Positions 48,254 through 57,283 of a stretch of DNA of 64,000 bases are shown in pieces. The position numbers and the translations under genes were made by a program. The notes beneath the pieces were generated by a model, which saw only the letters and a program-made list of their open reading frames with translations, searched no databases and was not told the DNA's origin. Each line of letters starts with the position of its first letter. Position 1 is the stretch's first letter. This DNA is from Desertimonas sp963786985 (GTDB taxonomy: Bacteria > Actinomycetota > Acidimicrobiia > Acidimicrobiales > Ilumatobacteraceae). The stretch is from contig CAWBBL010000017.1 in assembly GCA_963786985.1 (NCBI GenBank), forward strand, positions 1 to 64,000. Reading direction: 5' to 3'.

Positions 48254-49799
48254 GACCGTCTCCTTCTGCAGTGAACGCCGGTGGCTGCTCGGCCAGCGGG
48301 TTGGGTCCTTCGGCCGCGGTGACCGGCGGCTCACTCGGGGTGATGCGCTCGACGCGGAAGCCGGTGAAGGCGTAGGCGAGGGCGATCAACGGGTTGAACA
48401 GGTTGAAGAAGGCGAAGGGGAGGTACTCGATGGTCGGGACACCGAGAACGCCGGTCATGTAGGCACCGCAGCTGTTCCACGGCACGAGTGGCGAGGTGAC
48501 CGTGCCGGTGTCCTCGACGGTTCGTGACAGCATCCGGGGTGCGAGACCGCGGCGAGCGAACTCCGCCCGGTACACGCGGCTGGGCAGGACGTCAGCGACG
48601 TATTGATCACCGGCCACGACGTTGAGACCGACCGCGGTGCCGGCGACGGAGGTGATCAGGGCGCGGTCGGAGTGGGCGACGCGCACGAGCGGGGCGATCA
48701 GCCGGTTGAGGAAGCCGGCCTCTTCCATGATCGCGGCGAAGCACATCGCCCCGAGGATCAGCCAGACAGTTGTCAGCATGCTGGCCATGCCGCCCCGTGA
48801 GAACAGGGCGTCGATCGTTTCGTTGCCGCTCGCCGAAACGAAGCCCGTCGCCATCGACTGGTAGATCGCCTCGATGCTGGTCAACAGGGTGCTCTGGCCG
48901 GGCTCGTCGACGAACGCCTCGACGGCGTCGCGTTGGGTGAAGCACCCCAGAATCCCGGAGAACAGGGCCACGGCGTAGATGGCGAGGAACGGAGGCACCC
49001 GCCAGAGCGTGACGCCGATCAGCGCCACGAGGGGCAACAGGTTGACCGGTGAGATGTTGAACGCAGTCGCCAGCACGTCGCGCGCCGCGTCGGTTCCGAC
49101 GGCGGATGACGCCGGATCGTCCACGACGCCGATCACCACGAACACGACGAACGCCAGGACGAACGCGGGCACGACCGTCCACAACATCCCGCGGATGTGC
49201 TCGTTGACGGTCACGCCGCCGACCAAGCTGGGGACGAGCACGGTGGTCTCCGACAGCGGCGACATCTTGTCGCCCATGTAGGCCCCGGAGATGATCGCTC
49301 CGGCGGCGATGGTGGTCGACAGGCCGAGAATCGGTGCCATGCCGATGAAGGCCACGCCGAGTGTTCCGGCGGTCGTCCACGAGCTCCCGGTGACGGCACC
49401 CACGACGGCGCAGATCAGGGCGACGGCGGCGTAGAAGATCGCCGGCTTGAGGACTGCAATCCCGTACGAAACGACCGTCGGGATCGTGCCGGCCATGTTC
49501 CAGGTGCCGATCAGAGCTCCGACGGCGAGAAGAATGAACAGCGCACCCATCGCCGAGGAGATCCCGCCGATGGCGGCCTCCCGAAGGGTGGCGGCGGTGT
49601 AGCCGTTCTTGAAGGCGACCAGCCCGGCAAACACCGCGCTCGTGAACAACGCAACTTGCAGGGGACCGTCGGCGGCCGCGGTGCCGAACAGGACGATCGT
49701 CAGCGTCAGCAGCCCGATCAGCACCACGACCGGCGCCAGCGCGTCCAGGAAACTGGGCGGCCGAGGTCCGGACACTTTCTCCCCGGAAGTGTCGTCCAT
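48243..49799 (-). CDS. NhaC-family antiporter
   Basis: 518 residues, 11-12 helices. Signature parts are ISSAMGALFILLAVGALIGT, AVTGSSWTTAGTLGVAFIGM, GAIISGAYMGDKMSPLSETT and TSVAGTAVGLNVVAGDQYVA. NhaC members exchange sodium for protons or, in arginine deiminase loci, may act as amino-acid antiporters in place of ArcD. ATG 49799. No ArcD-like protein was found nearby, so this is the best candidate for the arginine/ornithine exchanger; this is inference. Confidence 0.88.
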   Translation of the reverse strand: MDDTSGEKVSGPRPPSFLDALAPVVVLIGLLTLTIVLFGTAAADGPLQVALFTSAVFAGLVAFKNGYTAATLREAAIGGISSAMGALFILLAVGALIGTWNMAGTIPTVVSYGIAVLKPAIFYAAVALICAVVGAVTGSSWTTAGTLGVAFIGMAPILGLSTTIAAGAIISGAYMGDKMSPLSETTVLVPSLVGGVTVNEHIRGMLWTVVPAFVLAFVVFVVIGVVDDPASSAVGTDAARDVLATAFNISPVNLLPLVALIGVTLWRVPPFLAIYAVALFSGILGCFTQRDAVEAFVDEPGQSTLLTSIEAIYQSMATGFVSASGNETIDALFSRGGMASMLTTVWLILGAMCFAAIMEEAGFLNRLIAPLVRVAHSDRALITSVAGTAVGLNVVAGDQYVADVLPSRVYRAEFARRGLAPRMLSRTVEDTGTVTSPLVPWNSCGAYMTGVLGVPTIEYLPFAFFNLFNPLIALAYAFTGFRVERITPSEPPVTAAEGPNPLAEQPPAFTAEGDGHVQ

Positions 49800-49818
49800 A
49801 GGGGATACTCCGAAGTGC

Positions 49819-50034
49819 CTACGTCGTCGGAGGGGCTGCGATGCCGTCGGTGGTGATTGCGTTGCCTTGCGGCGGGACGGTCTCGCCGTCGGTGACGACT
49901 TCGGTGACGTCCTCCGGATCACCGTCGCGGTCGTCGATGCCAGGGTCGTTACGGGCCCAGGCGAGCAGGGCGACGACGGCGAGCGCCACGATGGAGCCGA
50001 TCACCCAGCGGCTCGTGCTTGTTTCGGCGGCCAT
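49819..50034 (-). CDS. Small single-helix membrane protein
   Basis: 71 residues: MAAETSTSRWVIGSIVALAV continues into one helix (about 10-28), followed by an acidic, Asp/Glu/Thr-rich outside or inside tail. It lies between arcA and the NhaC antiporter in the same direction. Unrecognised; possibly an accessory subunit. Confidence 0.6.
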   Translation of the reverse strand: MAAETSTSRWVIGSIVALAVVALLAWARNDPGIDDRDGDPEDVTEVVTDGETVPPQGNAITTDGIAAPPTT

Positions 50035-50043
50035 GGCGTCGCC

Positions 50044-51304
50044 CTAGATCAGGATCCCGCAACAGCGGGCAGGTCATGCAGTGCCCGCCGCCGCGGCCCT
50101 TGCCCAGCTCGAAGCCGGCGATCTCGACCACCTCGACGCCGGCCTGGCGCATCTTGGCGATCGTGTACGTGTTGCGCTCGTAGGCGACGACGACACCCGG
50201 CTCGAGGGCGACGACGTTGTTGCCGTCGTCCCACTGCTCGCGCTCTTGCTGGTACTGGTCGCCGCCCGTCTCCACGACGTGCAGCTTCGGGACGCCGAGG
50301 GCGTCGGCCACGGCGCCGACGAAGTCGTCCTCCACGGTGACGTGGAAACCGTCGCCGTCGCCTGGTCGCAAGCTGACGGCGCGGATGTTGGCGACGACCT
50401 TGGGGAAGGCGGTCGCCTTGTCGCGGTCGAGCAGGGTGAAGACGGTGTCGAGGTGCATGTGGGCGCGATCCTTGGTCATCACACAGGCGATCACCCGATC
50501 GGCGGCTCCCTTGGCGAACAGCGCCTTGGCGATCTGCTCGATCATCCGCCCCTGCGAGCGCTCGCTCATGCCGATGAGCACGGCGCCGTTGCCGATGGGC
50601 ATGACGTCACCACCCTCCAGCGACGCCAACCCGAAGTCGGCGATCTCGAAGCGACCCTCGGGCCCTTCCGGTGGATACCAGAACTCGAAGTCGGCGTCGG
50701 CGAACATCGGGTGGGCCCGGTAGATCGCCGCCACGTTGTACGCCTCGCGGCGTCGCGCCGGCCAGTACATCGGGTTGATCGACACTCCGTTGTAGATCCA
50801 GCACGACGAGTCGCGGGTGAACAGCGTGTTGGGCAGCGGGGGGAGCACGAAGGCGCTGGTGTCGTCGAGGGCCGCGCCGATCAACGAGGTCTCCCTGACC
50901 TTGGCGAGATCGAGCCCGGCCTCTGCGACGGTGAGCCCGCCGATGAGGTGCTTGGCGAGCTGGTCGGGCTTGAGCTCGCCGAGCAGGCGTCGGACCTCGT
51001 CGACGAGCGACCAGCTGACGGTGTACTCCGAGGCGACGAGCTCGATGAGCCGCTGCCGACCTTCGTCGCTCGCCGCCAGTGCTTCGGCGAGCAGTTCGAC
51101 GAGGAGAAACACCTCGACGCCCCGTTCGCGCATCCGGGCGACGAACTGGTCGTGCTCGTACTGCGCCCGTTCCACCCACAGCACGTCGTCGAACAGCAAT
51201 TCATCGTGATTCGACGGCGTCAGCCGCTGCAGGCTCAGGTCCGGGCGGTGGACCATCACCTTGCGGAGCTTGCCCACCTCCGAGTGCACACCGAATTCGC
51301 TCAT
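50044..51304 (-). CDS. arcA: Arginine deiminase
   Basis: About 420 residues. Hydrolyses arginine to citrulline and ammonia. FGVHSEVGKLRKVMVHRPDL, the guanidinium-binding LFTRDSSCWIYNGVSINPM, HLDTVFTLLDRD with catalytic His, and the catalytic Cys in GRGGGHCMTCPLLRDP (near residue 408). The in-frame stop is only at 49949, but stops in other frames at 50044-50052 agree with the normal family end (RDP), so a one-base shift at the last codons is likely. ATG 51304 follows GAGAGGAAAG and lies inside the arcC tail. Confidence 0.95.
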
Positions 51305-52254
51305 GAGCTTTCCTCTCTGTCTGGTCGGCCTCTCCCGTCTGTTCGGGCACGACCGTCGTGCCGGCGTGTCCCTCGACGATCTTCTCGATGTCCTCCAGCG
51401 CGCCGATCGCGGCGTGCTTACCGGTTGCCTCGACGAACCGCACGGCTGCTTCCACCTTCGGGCCCATCGACCCGGCAGCGAAGGGCTTGCTGCGCAGCTC
51501 GCCCGGGCGTCACCCGGTCGAGCCGGCGCTGGTCAGCCGTCCCCCAGTTCTCGTACACGCCGTCGACGTCCGTGGCCATCAGGAACAGGTCGGCACCGAT
51601 CTCGCGAGCGAGGAGTTCGCTCGCCAGGTCCTTGTCGATGACCGCCTCGACACCTCCGAGCGTCCGTTCCCGGTCAGGCACCCACGACGTCGGGATGCCT
51701 CCGCCTCCAGCGCAGATGACGAGCACGCCGTGCTCGAGCAACCAGCGAATCGGCCGGATCTCGAAGATCCGCTTCGGCGCCGGCGACGGGACGACTCGCC
51801 GGAGCTTGTCTCCGTCGCGCTTGAAGACCCACCCCTTCTCGGCGGCCAAGGCGTCGGCGGCGGCATCGTCGTAGATCGGTCCGACGAACTTGGTCGGGTC
51901 GGCGAACGCTGGATCGTCCGTGTCGACCTCGATCATCGTGAGGATCGTGGCGAACGGGACCTCGGGGGGCAGCAGGTTGCCGAGCTCCTGCTCGATGAGG
52001 TAGCCGATCATGCCCTCGGTCTGGGCGCCGAGGACGTCCAAGGGGTACGCCTCGACGTCCTTGTAGGCCGCTGCTTGGAGGGCGAGGAGTCCGACCTGGG
52101 GACCGTTGCCGTGAGACAGGACGAGCTGGTGATGCTCGGCGACCGGGGCGAGCGATCTCGCCGCCGTCCGGATGTTGGCCCGCTGCACGTCGGCGGTCAT
52201 CGGCTCGCCGCGCTTGAGCAGGGCGTTGCCCCCGAGGGCAACCAGGATGCGCAT
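51201..52254 (-). CDS. arcC: Carbamate kinase, one frameshift
   Basis: Makes ATP from carbamoyl phosphate. RILVALGGNALLKRGEPMTA, SHGNGPQVGLLALQ, VICAGGGGIPTSWV and ATDVDGVYENWGTADQRR are all present. Near 51505 a one-base insertion (CCCGGGCGAG for probable CCCGGCGAG) moves the C-terminal MGPKVEAAVRFVEATGKHAA to another frame. The corrected frame runs about 50 residues past the usual end (AGTTVV) and overlaps arcA by 104 bases. ATG 52254. Confidence 0.92.
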
Positions 52255-52266
52255 GACCGGTCGTCC

Positions 52267-53266
52267 TCAGCGCCAGCGTTGCCAGGAGCAGCGCCTTGAT
52301 CGTGTGCAGCCGGTTCTCGGCTTGGTCGAACACGATGCTGGCCGGCGACTCGAAGACCTCGCCCGTCACCTCGAGACCGCTGCTCATGCCGGTGTGCTCC
52401 ATCATCTCCCGCCCGACCACGGTGTTCGGATCGTGGAATGCAGGAAGGCAGTGCATGAACTTCACCCGCGGATTGCCCGACTTCTGCAACAAGGCGGAAT
52501 TGACCTGGTACGGCGTCAGCAGCCCGACCCGCTCCGTCCACACGTCCTTGGACTCACCCATCGACACCCAGACGTCGGTGTGCACGAAGTCCGCACCGGA
52601 AACTGCTTCGCCGGCGTCCTCTGTGATCGTGATCTGCGCGCCGGTGCGCGTGGCGATGTCACGGGCGATCTTGACCACGTCGTCGGGCGGAGCAAGCGAC
52701 GTCGGCCCGGCGAGACGGACGTCCGCCCCCAGGAGTGCGCCGGTGACCAGTAGCGATCGGCCCATGTTGAACCGGCAGTCGCCGACGAACGCGTAGGTCA
52801 GGGCGTCGTACGGCTTGCCACTGGCCTCGTGCATCGTGAGGAAGTCGGCGAGCATCTGCGTCGGGTGCCACTCGTCGGTGAGTCCGTTGTAGACGGGGAC
52901 GCCGGCGTACTCGGCCAGCACCTCGACGTCGACCTGACGGTTGCCGCGGAACTCGATGGCGTCGTACATCCGGCCGAGGACCCGCGCCGTGTCGGCCACC
53001 GACTCCTTGTGGCCCAACTGAGAGCCTGAAGGGTCGAGGTACGTGACGTGGGCGCCCTGGTCGAAGGCGGCGACTTCGAAGGCCGATCGTGTGCGTGTCG
53101 ACGTCTTCTCGAAGATCAAGGCGATCTCCTTGCCCTCGAGACGCTTCGTCTCGGTGCCGGCGTACTTGGCGATCTTCACCGCCTCGGAGAGCTGCAACAG
53201 GTGCCGCAACTCCCGTGGCTGGAAGTCGATCTCCTTCAGAAAGCTGCGGTTGCGCAGGTTGAACAT
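52267..53266 (-). CDS. arcB: Ornithine carbamoyltransferase (catabolic type)
   Basis: About 333 residues. Carbamoyl-phosphate site FEKTSTRTRSAFEVAAFDQG, ornithine loop region VWVSMGESKDVW, and HCLPAFHD with the catalytic Cys. In the ADI pathway it converts citrulline plus phosphate to ornithine and carbamoyl phosphate. ATG 53266 follows AAGGAG. After the normal last residues (LLATLAL) the frame stays open to 51674 across arcC in the wrong phase; a TGA at 52267-52269 in the next frame marks the expected end, so a one-base shift is likely. First gene of the operon behind operator F. Confidence 0.95.
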
Positions 53267-53308
53267 CGTGGCTCCTTGCGTCGACACCCGTTGGTTCCGT
53301 TCGTACCG

Positions 53309-53355
53309 ACCGTACGAACGTCGCGGGTGGGCGGAGACTACCCAGGTTCGGGTAG
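53309..53355 (-). promoter_or_regulatory. CCACCC operator-promoter F, upstream of arcBCA
   Basis: Minus strand: CTACCC - GAACCT - GGGTAG - TCTCCGC - CCACCC, 10 nt, TACGGT. The inverted pair carries matching T/A changes in both arms (CTACCC with GGGTAG), so symmetry is kept. Predicted +1 near 53302, 36 bases before ATG 53266. Confidence 0.85.
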
Positions 53356-53481
53356 TTGCCAGGTGGTAGCAAGCCTCTCGTCCGGCCCGGTGACCACCTG
53401 GTAATGCCCGGGTTTCCCAACGATGAACGTGGGACGTCACGTGGGTAGCTACCAGGGACGTCAGCTTGGTCGTGATCGCTT

Positions 53482-53528
53482 CCACCCTCGACTGGGTGGT
53501 GCGATCCCACCCGTATCGGCGTCACTGT
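53482..53528 (+). promoter_or_regulatory. CCACCC operator-promoter E, upstream of CYTH-P-type ATPase
   Basis: CCACCC - TCGACT - GGGTGG - TGCGATC - CCACCC, 10 nt, CACTGT at 53523-53528. Predicted +1 near 53535, 48 bases before GTG 53583. Divergent from operator F, 126 bases away. Confidence 0.88.
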
Positions 53529-53582
53529 CCAGATGATGTGGCCGAGCTGTGGGCTGACGAACGCGGATTGAGGAGACACCTA

Positions 53583-54398
53583 GTGAGCAGTGCAACCGAG
53601 GTGACCGAAGCGGTCGCCAACGCCCGTCCGTCCGACGCCAGCTTGTCGACGGAGCAGGTCACCGAGGTCCTTCGTCTGATCAAGGGCGCGGACAGCGTCG
53701 AGCTGAAACTGAGCGTGCCCGACGCCAACCGGAGGTCCGCCGTGGCGCAGCTCGGCATCGACCCGCTGGACGCGCAGATCCGGCAAGTCGCCTTCTTCGA
53801 CACCCCCGACCTGGCACTGAACAACCACGGGGTCGTGGTGCGGGCGCGGCGAGTCCAGCGCAAGCCCGGCGATTGCATCGTGAAGATCAGACCGCTCGTA
53901 CCCGACCAGGTTTCATCGGCGCTGCGCAAGTCACCGGCGTTCGGCATCGAAGTCGACGCCATGCCAGGAGGCTTCGTCTGCTCGGGCACGATGAAGGCCG
54001 AAGTCGACGATGCGGCGGTGAAGGAAGCGATGGCCGGCCGACAGCCGCTGCGCAAACTGCTCGGCAAGGCGCAGCGGGCCCTGTTCGCGACGTACGCACC
54101 GGATGGTGTCGCGCTGGACGACCTGTCCGTCCTCGGCCCGATCAACGTGCTCAAACTGAAGTTCTCGCCCGAGGGCTATGGTCGCCGCATGGTTGCCGAA
54201 CTCTGGTTGTACCCCGACGGGTCCCGAATCCTGGAGCTGTCCACCAAGTGTGCGCCCGCCGAGGCCTTCAACGTCGCCGCCGAGACTCGAGTCTTCCTCG
54301 GCGACCACGGGATCGATCTGCTCGCCGAGCAGCAGACCAAGACCAAGACCGCGCTCGAGTTCTTTGCCGCGCAGCTCCAGGAGACCGGAGGTAGGTGA
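53583..54398 (+). CDS. CYTH-like (adenylate cyclase class IV/triphosphatase fold) protein
   Basis: 271 residues. VELKLSVPDANRRSAVAQLG, FFDTPDLALNNHGVVVRARR and the later strand GDCIVKIRPLVPDQV resemble the CYTH fold, with an ExK start in place of the full ExExK. The basic positions expected to bind a polyphosphate-like ligand are present. GTG 53583 follows AGGAG; the longer frame includes operator E and is excluded. Its TGA overlaps the P-type ATPase start. A polyphosphate or nucleotide sensor/hydrolase role is possible, unproven. Confidence 0.65.
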   Translation: MSSATEVTEAVANARPSDASLSTEQVTEVLRLIKGADSVELKLSVPDANRRSAVAQLGIDPLDAQIRQVAFFDTPDLALNNHGVVVRARRVQRKPGDCIVKIRPLVPDQVSSALRKSPAFGIEVDAMPGGFVCSGTMKAEVDDAAVKEAMAGRQPLRKLLGKAQRALFATYAPDGVALDDLSVLGPINVLKLKFSPEGYGRRMVAELWLYPDGSRILELSTKCAPAEAFNVAAETRVFLGDHGIDLLAEQQTKTKTALEFFAAQLQETGGR

Positions 54399-57130
54399 TG
54401 ACCGCCACCACGACATCGACCCCGACGCCGGCCGCCGGCGAGAACACGACCGACTGGTACCGCCTTTCCGCCGAAGATGTGTGCCGGCAACTGGACGTCG
54501 ATCCGGCAGTCGGTCTGAGTGCCGCCGCGGTGCTCGAACGGCGACAGAAGTACGGACCCAACAAGCTCGCCGAGGAGGCCAAAGAGCCGGGGTGGCGCGC
54601 CTTCTTGCGCCAGTACCGCGACCTGATGCAGTTGGTGCTGCTCGGTGCCGCGATCGTGAGCATCGTCGCCCTGCAAGATGTCTCGACGGGGTTGGTGGTC
54701 ATCGGCCTCACAGTCGTCAACGCCTTGATGGGCTTGCACCAGGAAGGCAAGGCCGCCGAGAGCGTCGCCGCCCTGCGGCAGATGTTGATCATGACGGCGA
54801 ACGTCCGACGCGAAGGTCAACGGGTCCAGATCCCGGCTGAGGAACTGGTGCCGGGTGACATCGTCGGTTTCGAAGCCGGCGACAAGGTCGCCGCCGATGG
54901 CCGGGTCCTGGTCGCCGCGACCCTCGAGATCGAAGAGGCCGGGCTCACCGGCGAGAGCACGCCCGTCGCCAAGATTGTCGATCCGGTCACGGAGGAGAAC
55001 GCTCCGCTCGGCGACCGCGTCGACATGGCCTACATGAACTCGCAGGTGACCCGCGGCCGCGGCGAGATCGTCGTCACGGCGACCGGGATGTCGAGCGAGG
55101 TCGGCCACATCTCCGGAATGCTGAGCGGCGTCGAGCAGGAGAAGTCGCCACTCACCAAGCAACTCGATCAGCTCACCGTGATCATCACGATCATGGCGGC
55201 CGGCGCCCTGGCGCTGATCATCATCTTGGGACTCGCCCGCGGCGAGGACTTCGACTCGCTGTTCCTGACCGGCATCACACTGGCGATCGCGGCGATCCCC
55301 ACGGGCCTCCCGGCCGTGGTGACGATGCTGCTCTCGGTCGGGACCCAGCAGCTCGCCGACAAGGGGGCGATCGTCAAGCGATTGAAGTCCGTGGAGACGC
55401 TGGGCTCGACATCGGCGATCTGCTCGGACAAGACCGGAACCCTCACGCTCAACCAGATGACGGCTCGCCAGCTCGTCATCGTCGGCCGGCGGTTCACCGT
55501 CGACGGTGAGGGCTACTCGACGGTCGGCCAGATCCTGCACGTGGCAGGCACCGGCGCCAGCTCGCTCGACACGTTCATGCTGCCGATGGCGCTGGCCAAC
55601 GATGCCGTCATCCGCGACGGGGCGTGCATCGGTGATCCGACGGAGGGCGCCCTCGTCGTCCTCGCCGCCAAGGGTGGGCTGGACGTCGACGAGACCCGCA
55701 AGACCTATCCCCGCGTGGCCGAGGTGCCGTTCGACGCCGAGTACAAGCTGATGGCGACGTTCCACGAGATGGACGACGACGGGCGCAAGGTCGTGCGCTG
55801 TTTCGTCAAAGGTGCGCCGGACGTCCTGTTGGCGCGCTCGTCGCACTACCTCGACGCAGATGGGTCACCGGAGCCGATGGGCGACGCCGCCGACCGGGTC
55901 CTGGCCGACAACGACCGCATGGCCGGCGAAGGACTTCGCGTGCTGGCTGTTGCCAGACGCGACTTCGACCCGGCGTCCTTCGACCCCTCAGCCGACTTGT
56001 TGGCGCTCATCACCGACCTGCAGCTGCTCGCCCTCGTCGGCATCGTCGATCCGCCGCGCAAGGAGGCCAGGGACGCCATCGCCCTCTGCAAGGACGCCGG
56101 CATCCGTGTCCGCATGATCACCGGCGATCACGCCACGACGGCCGCCGCCATCGCCGGCCAGCTGGGCATCTACGGCAAGGCGCTCACCGGCGCCGAGTTC
56201 GCGGCGATGTCCGACGATCAGCTCCGCGCTGAGGTCGACGACATCGGCGTGGTCGCCCGCGTGGCACCCGAGGACAAGGTTCGCCTCGTCAGCATCCTCA
56301 AGGGGCAGGGCAACATCGTCGCGATGACGGGCGACGGCGTCAACGACGCGCCGGCCCTCACGAGGGCGGACATCGGCGTGGCGATGGGGATCACCGGCAC
56401 CGAGGTCACCAAGGACGCCGCCGAGATGATCCTCACCGACGACAACTTCGCCACGATCGTGACCGCGGTCGAGGGTGGGCGCGGTCTCTACGACAACTTG
56501 ATGAAGTACGTCCGGGTGCAGATGATCATGCTCGCCGGCTTCATCTTGCTCTTCGTCGGCGCCGGGATCTTCACGATCGCCAATGGAACCCCGCTCCTGC
56601 CGCTGCAGATCCTGTGGATCAACTTTGCCATCGATGTGCTGCTGGCCCTCGGCCTCGGATTCGACGCGCCGACTCCGGGGCTGATGAAGCGACGTCCACG
56701 ATCGCCCGACGAGCCGGTGATTGCGCCGGCCCTCGGTGTGCGGTTGGGCATCGCCGGACTGCTCATCGCCATCGGCACTCTCGCCGTCGTGGCCTGGGGT
56801 GAGGATCGCTATGACTTGGCGACGGCGACCACGATGGGGCTGACCACGATCTCCCTGCTGCACATCGTCGCCGCGCTGGAATGGCGGGATCCGATGCAGA
56901 CCGTGTTCACGCGGGCAACGATCGCCAATCGACGGTTCAACCTCCTCCTGCTGGCGGCGCTGGCATTGACGTTCTTGGCCACGACGATCGATGGCCTCAA
57001 CCGGCTGCTCGACACCGTCCAGCTCGACGGCGACCAGTGGCGTGTCTGCCTCGTGGCCGTGATCGGCTACTTCGTGCTGGCCGAGCTGGCGAAGTTCGTC
57101 CTCCGCCAGATCGAACGTCGGCGCGCCTGA
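54398..57130 (+). CDS. P-type cation-transporting ATPase (P2 type, CtpF-like)
   Basis: 910 residues. Actuator motif LTGESTPVA (about 183-190), helix 4 AIPTGLPAVVTM, phosphorylated Asp in CSDKTGTLT (Asp344), KGAPDVLL nucleotide-binding motif, GDGVNDAPALTRADIGVAMG (about 645-664) and six C-terminal helices. It is of the Ca/Na-type group, like mycobacterial CtpF of the DosR regulon. ATG 54398 overlaps the CYTH stop (TGATG), with GGAGGTAGGTG upstream. Ion not determined. Confidence 0.95.
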   Translation: MTATTTSTPTPAAGENTTDWYRLSAEDVCRQLDVDPAVGLSAAAVLERRQKYGPNKLAEEAKEPGWRAFLRQYRDLMQLVLLGAAIVSIVALQDVSTGLVVIGLTVVNALMGLHQEGKAAESVAALRQMLIMTANVRREGQRVQIPAEELVPGDIVGFEAGDKVAADGRVLVAATLEIEEAGLTGESTPVAKIVDPVTEENAPLGDRVDMAYMNSQVTRGRGEIVVTATGMSSEVGHISGMLSGVEQEKSPLTKQLDQLTVIITIMAAGALALIIILGLARGEDFDSLFLTGITLAIAAIPTGLPAVVTMLLSVGTQQLADKGAIVKRLKSVETLGSTSAICSDKTGTLTLNQMTARQLVIVGRRFTVDGEGYSTVGQILHVAGTGASSLDTFMLPMALANDAVIRDGACIGDPTEGALVVLAAKGGLDVDETRKTYPRVAEVPFDAEYKLMATFHEMDDDGRKVVRCFVKGAPDVLLARSSHYLDADGSPEPMGDAADRVLADNDRMAGEGLRVLAVARRDFDPASFDPSADLLALITDLQLLALVGIVDPPRKEARDAIALCKDAGIRVRMITGDHATTAAAIAGQLGIYGKALTGAEFAAMSDDQLRAEVDDIGVVARVAPEDKVRLVSILKGQGNIVAMTGDGVNDAPALTRADIGVAMGITGTEVTKDAAEMILTDDNFATIVTAVEGGRGLYDNLMKYVRVQMIMLAGFILLFVGAGIFTIANGTPLLPLQILWINFAIDVLLALGLGFDAPTPGLMKRRPRSPDEPVIAPALGVRLGIAGLLIAIGTLAVVAWGEDRYDLATATTMGLTTISLLHIVAALEWRDPMQTVFTRATIANRRFNLLLLAALALTFLATTIDGLNRLLDTVQLDGDQWRVCLVAVIGYFVLAELAKFVLRQIERRRA

Positions 57131-57176
57131 TGGCGTGAGCAACGACTGCGAGCCTCAGCAGACCACGGTGCGCAGA

Positions 57177-57224
57177 GAAGTCCCGACCACGCGGGCCGAA
57201 GTGAGCGCGATTTGTCGGGACTTC
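57177..57224. terminator. 11-bp stem hairpin after the P-type ATPase
   Basis: GAAGTCCCGAC (57177-57187) pairs perfectly with GTCGGGACTTC (57214-57224) around a 26-base loop. It lies 47 bases after the ATPase stop. No T-run follows, so it could be a factor-dependent terminator or a repeat element. Confidence 0.5.
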
Positions 57225-57283
57225 GTCGTCGGCGCCCGCTCTGATGGAAACCGCACGATCGACGTCCGCCATCATGTGGCGCG

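Noticed and set aside
51674..52266. 200-residue C-terminal extension of ornithine carbamoyltransferase
   Set aside because: The added residues are the wrong-phase shadow of arcC (Arg/Pro-rich); the family ends at LLATLAL.
54176..55846. 556-codon minus-strand frame opposite the P-type ATPase
   Set aside because: Antisense shadow without domains.
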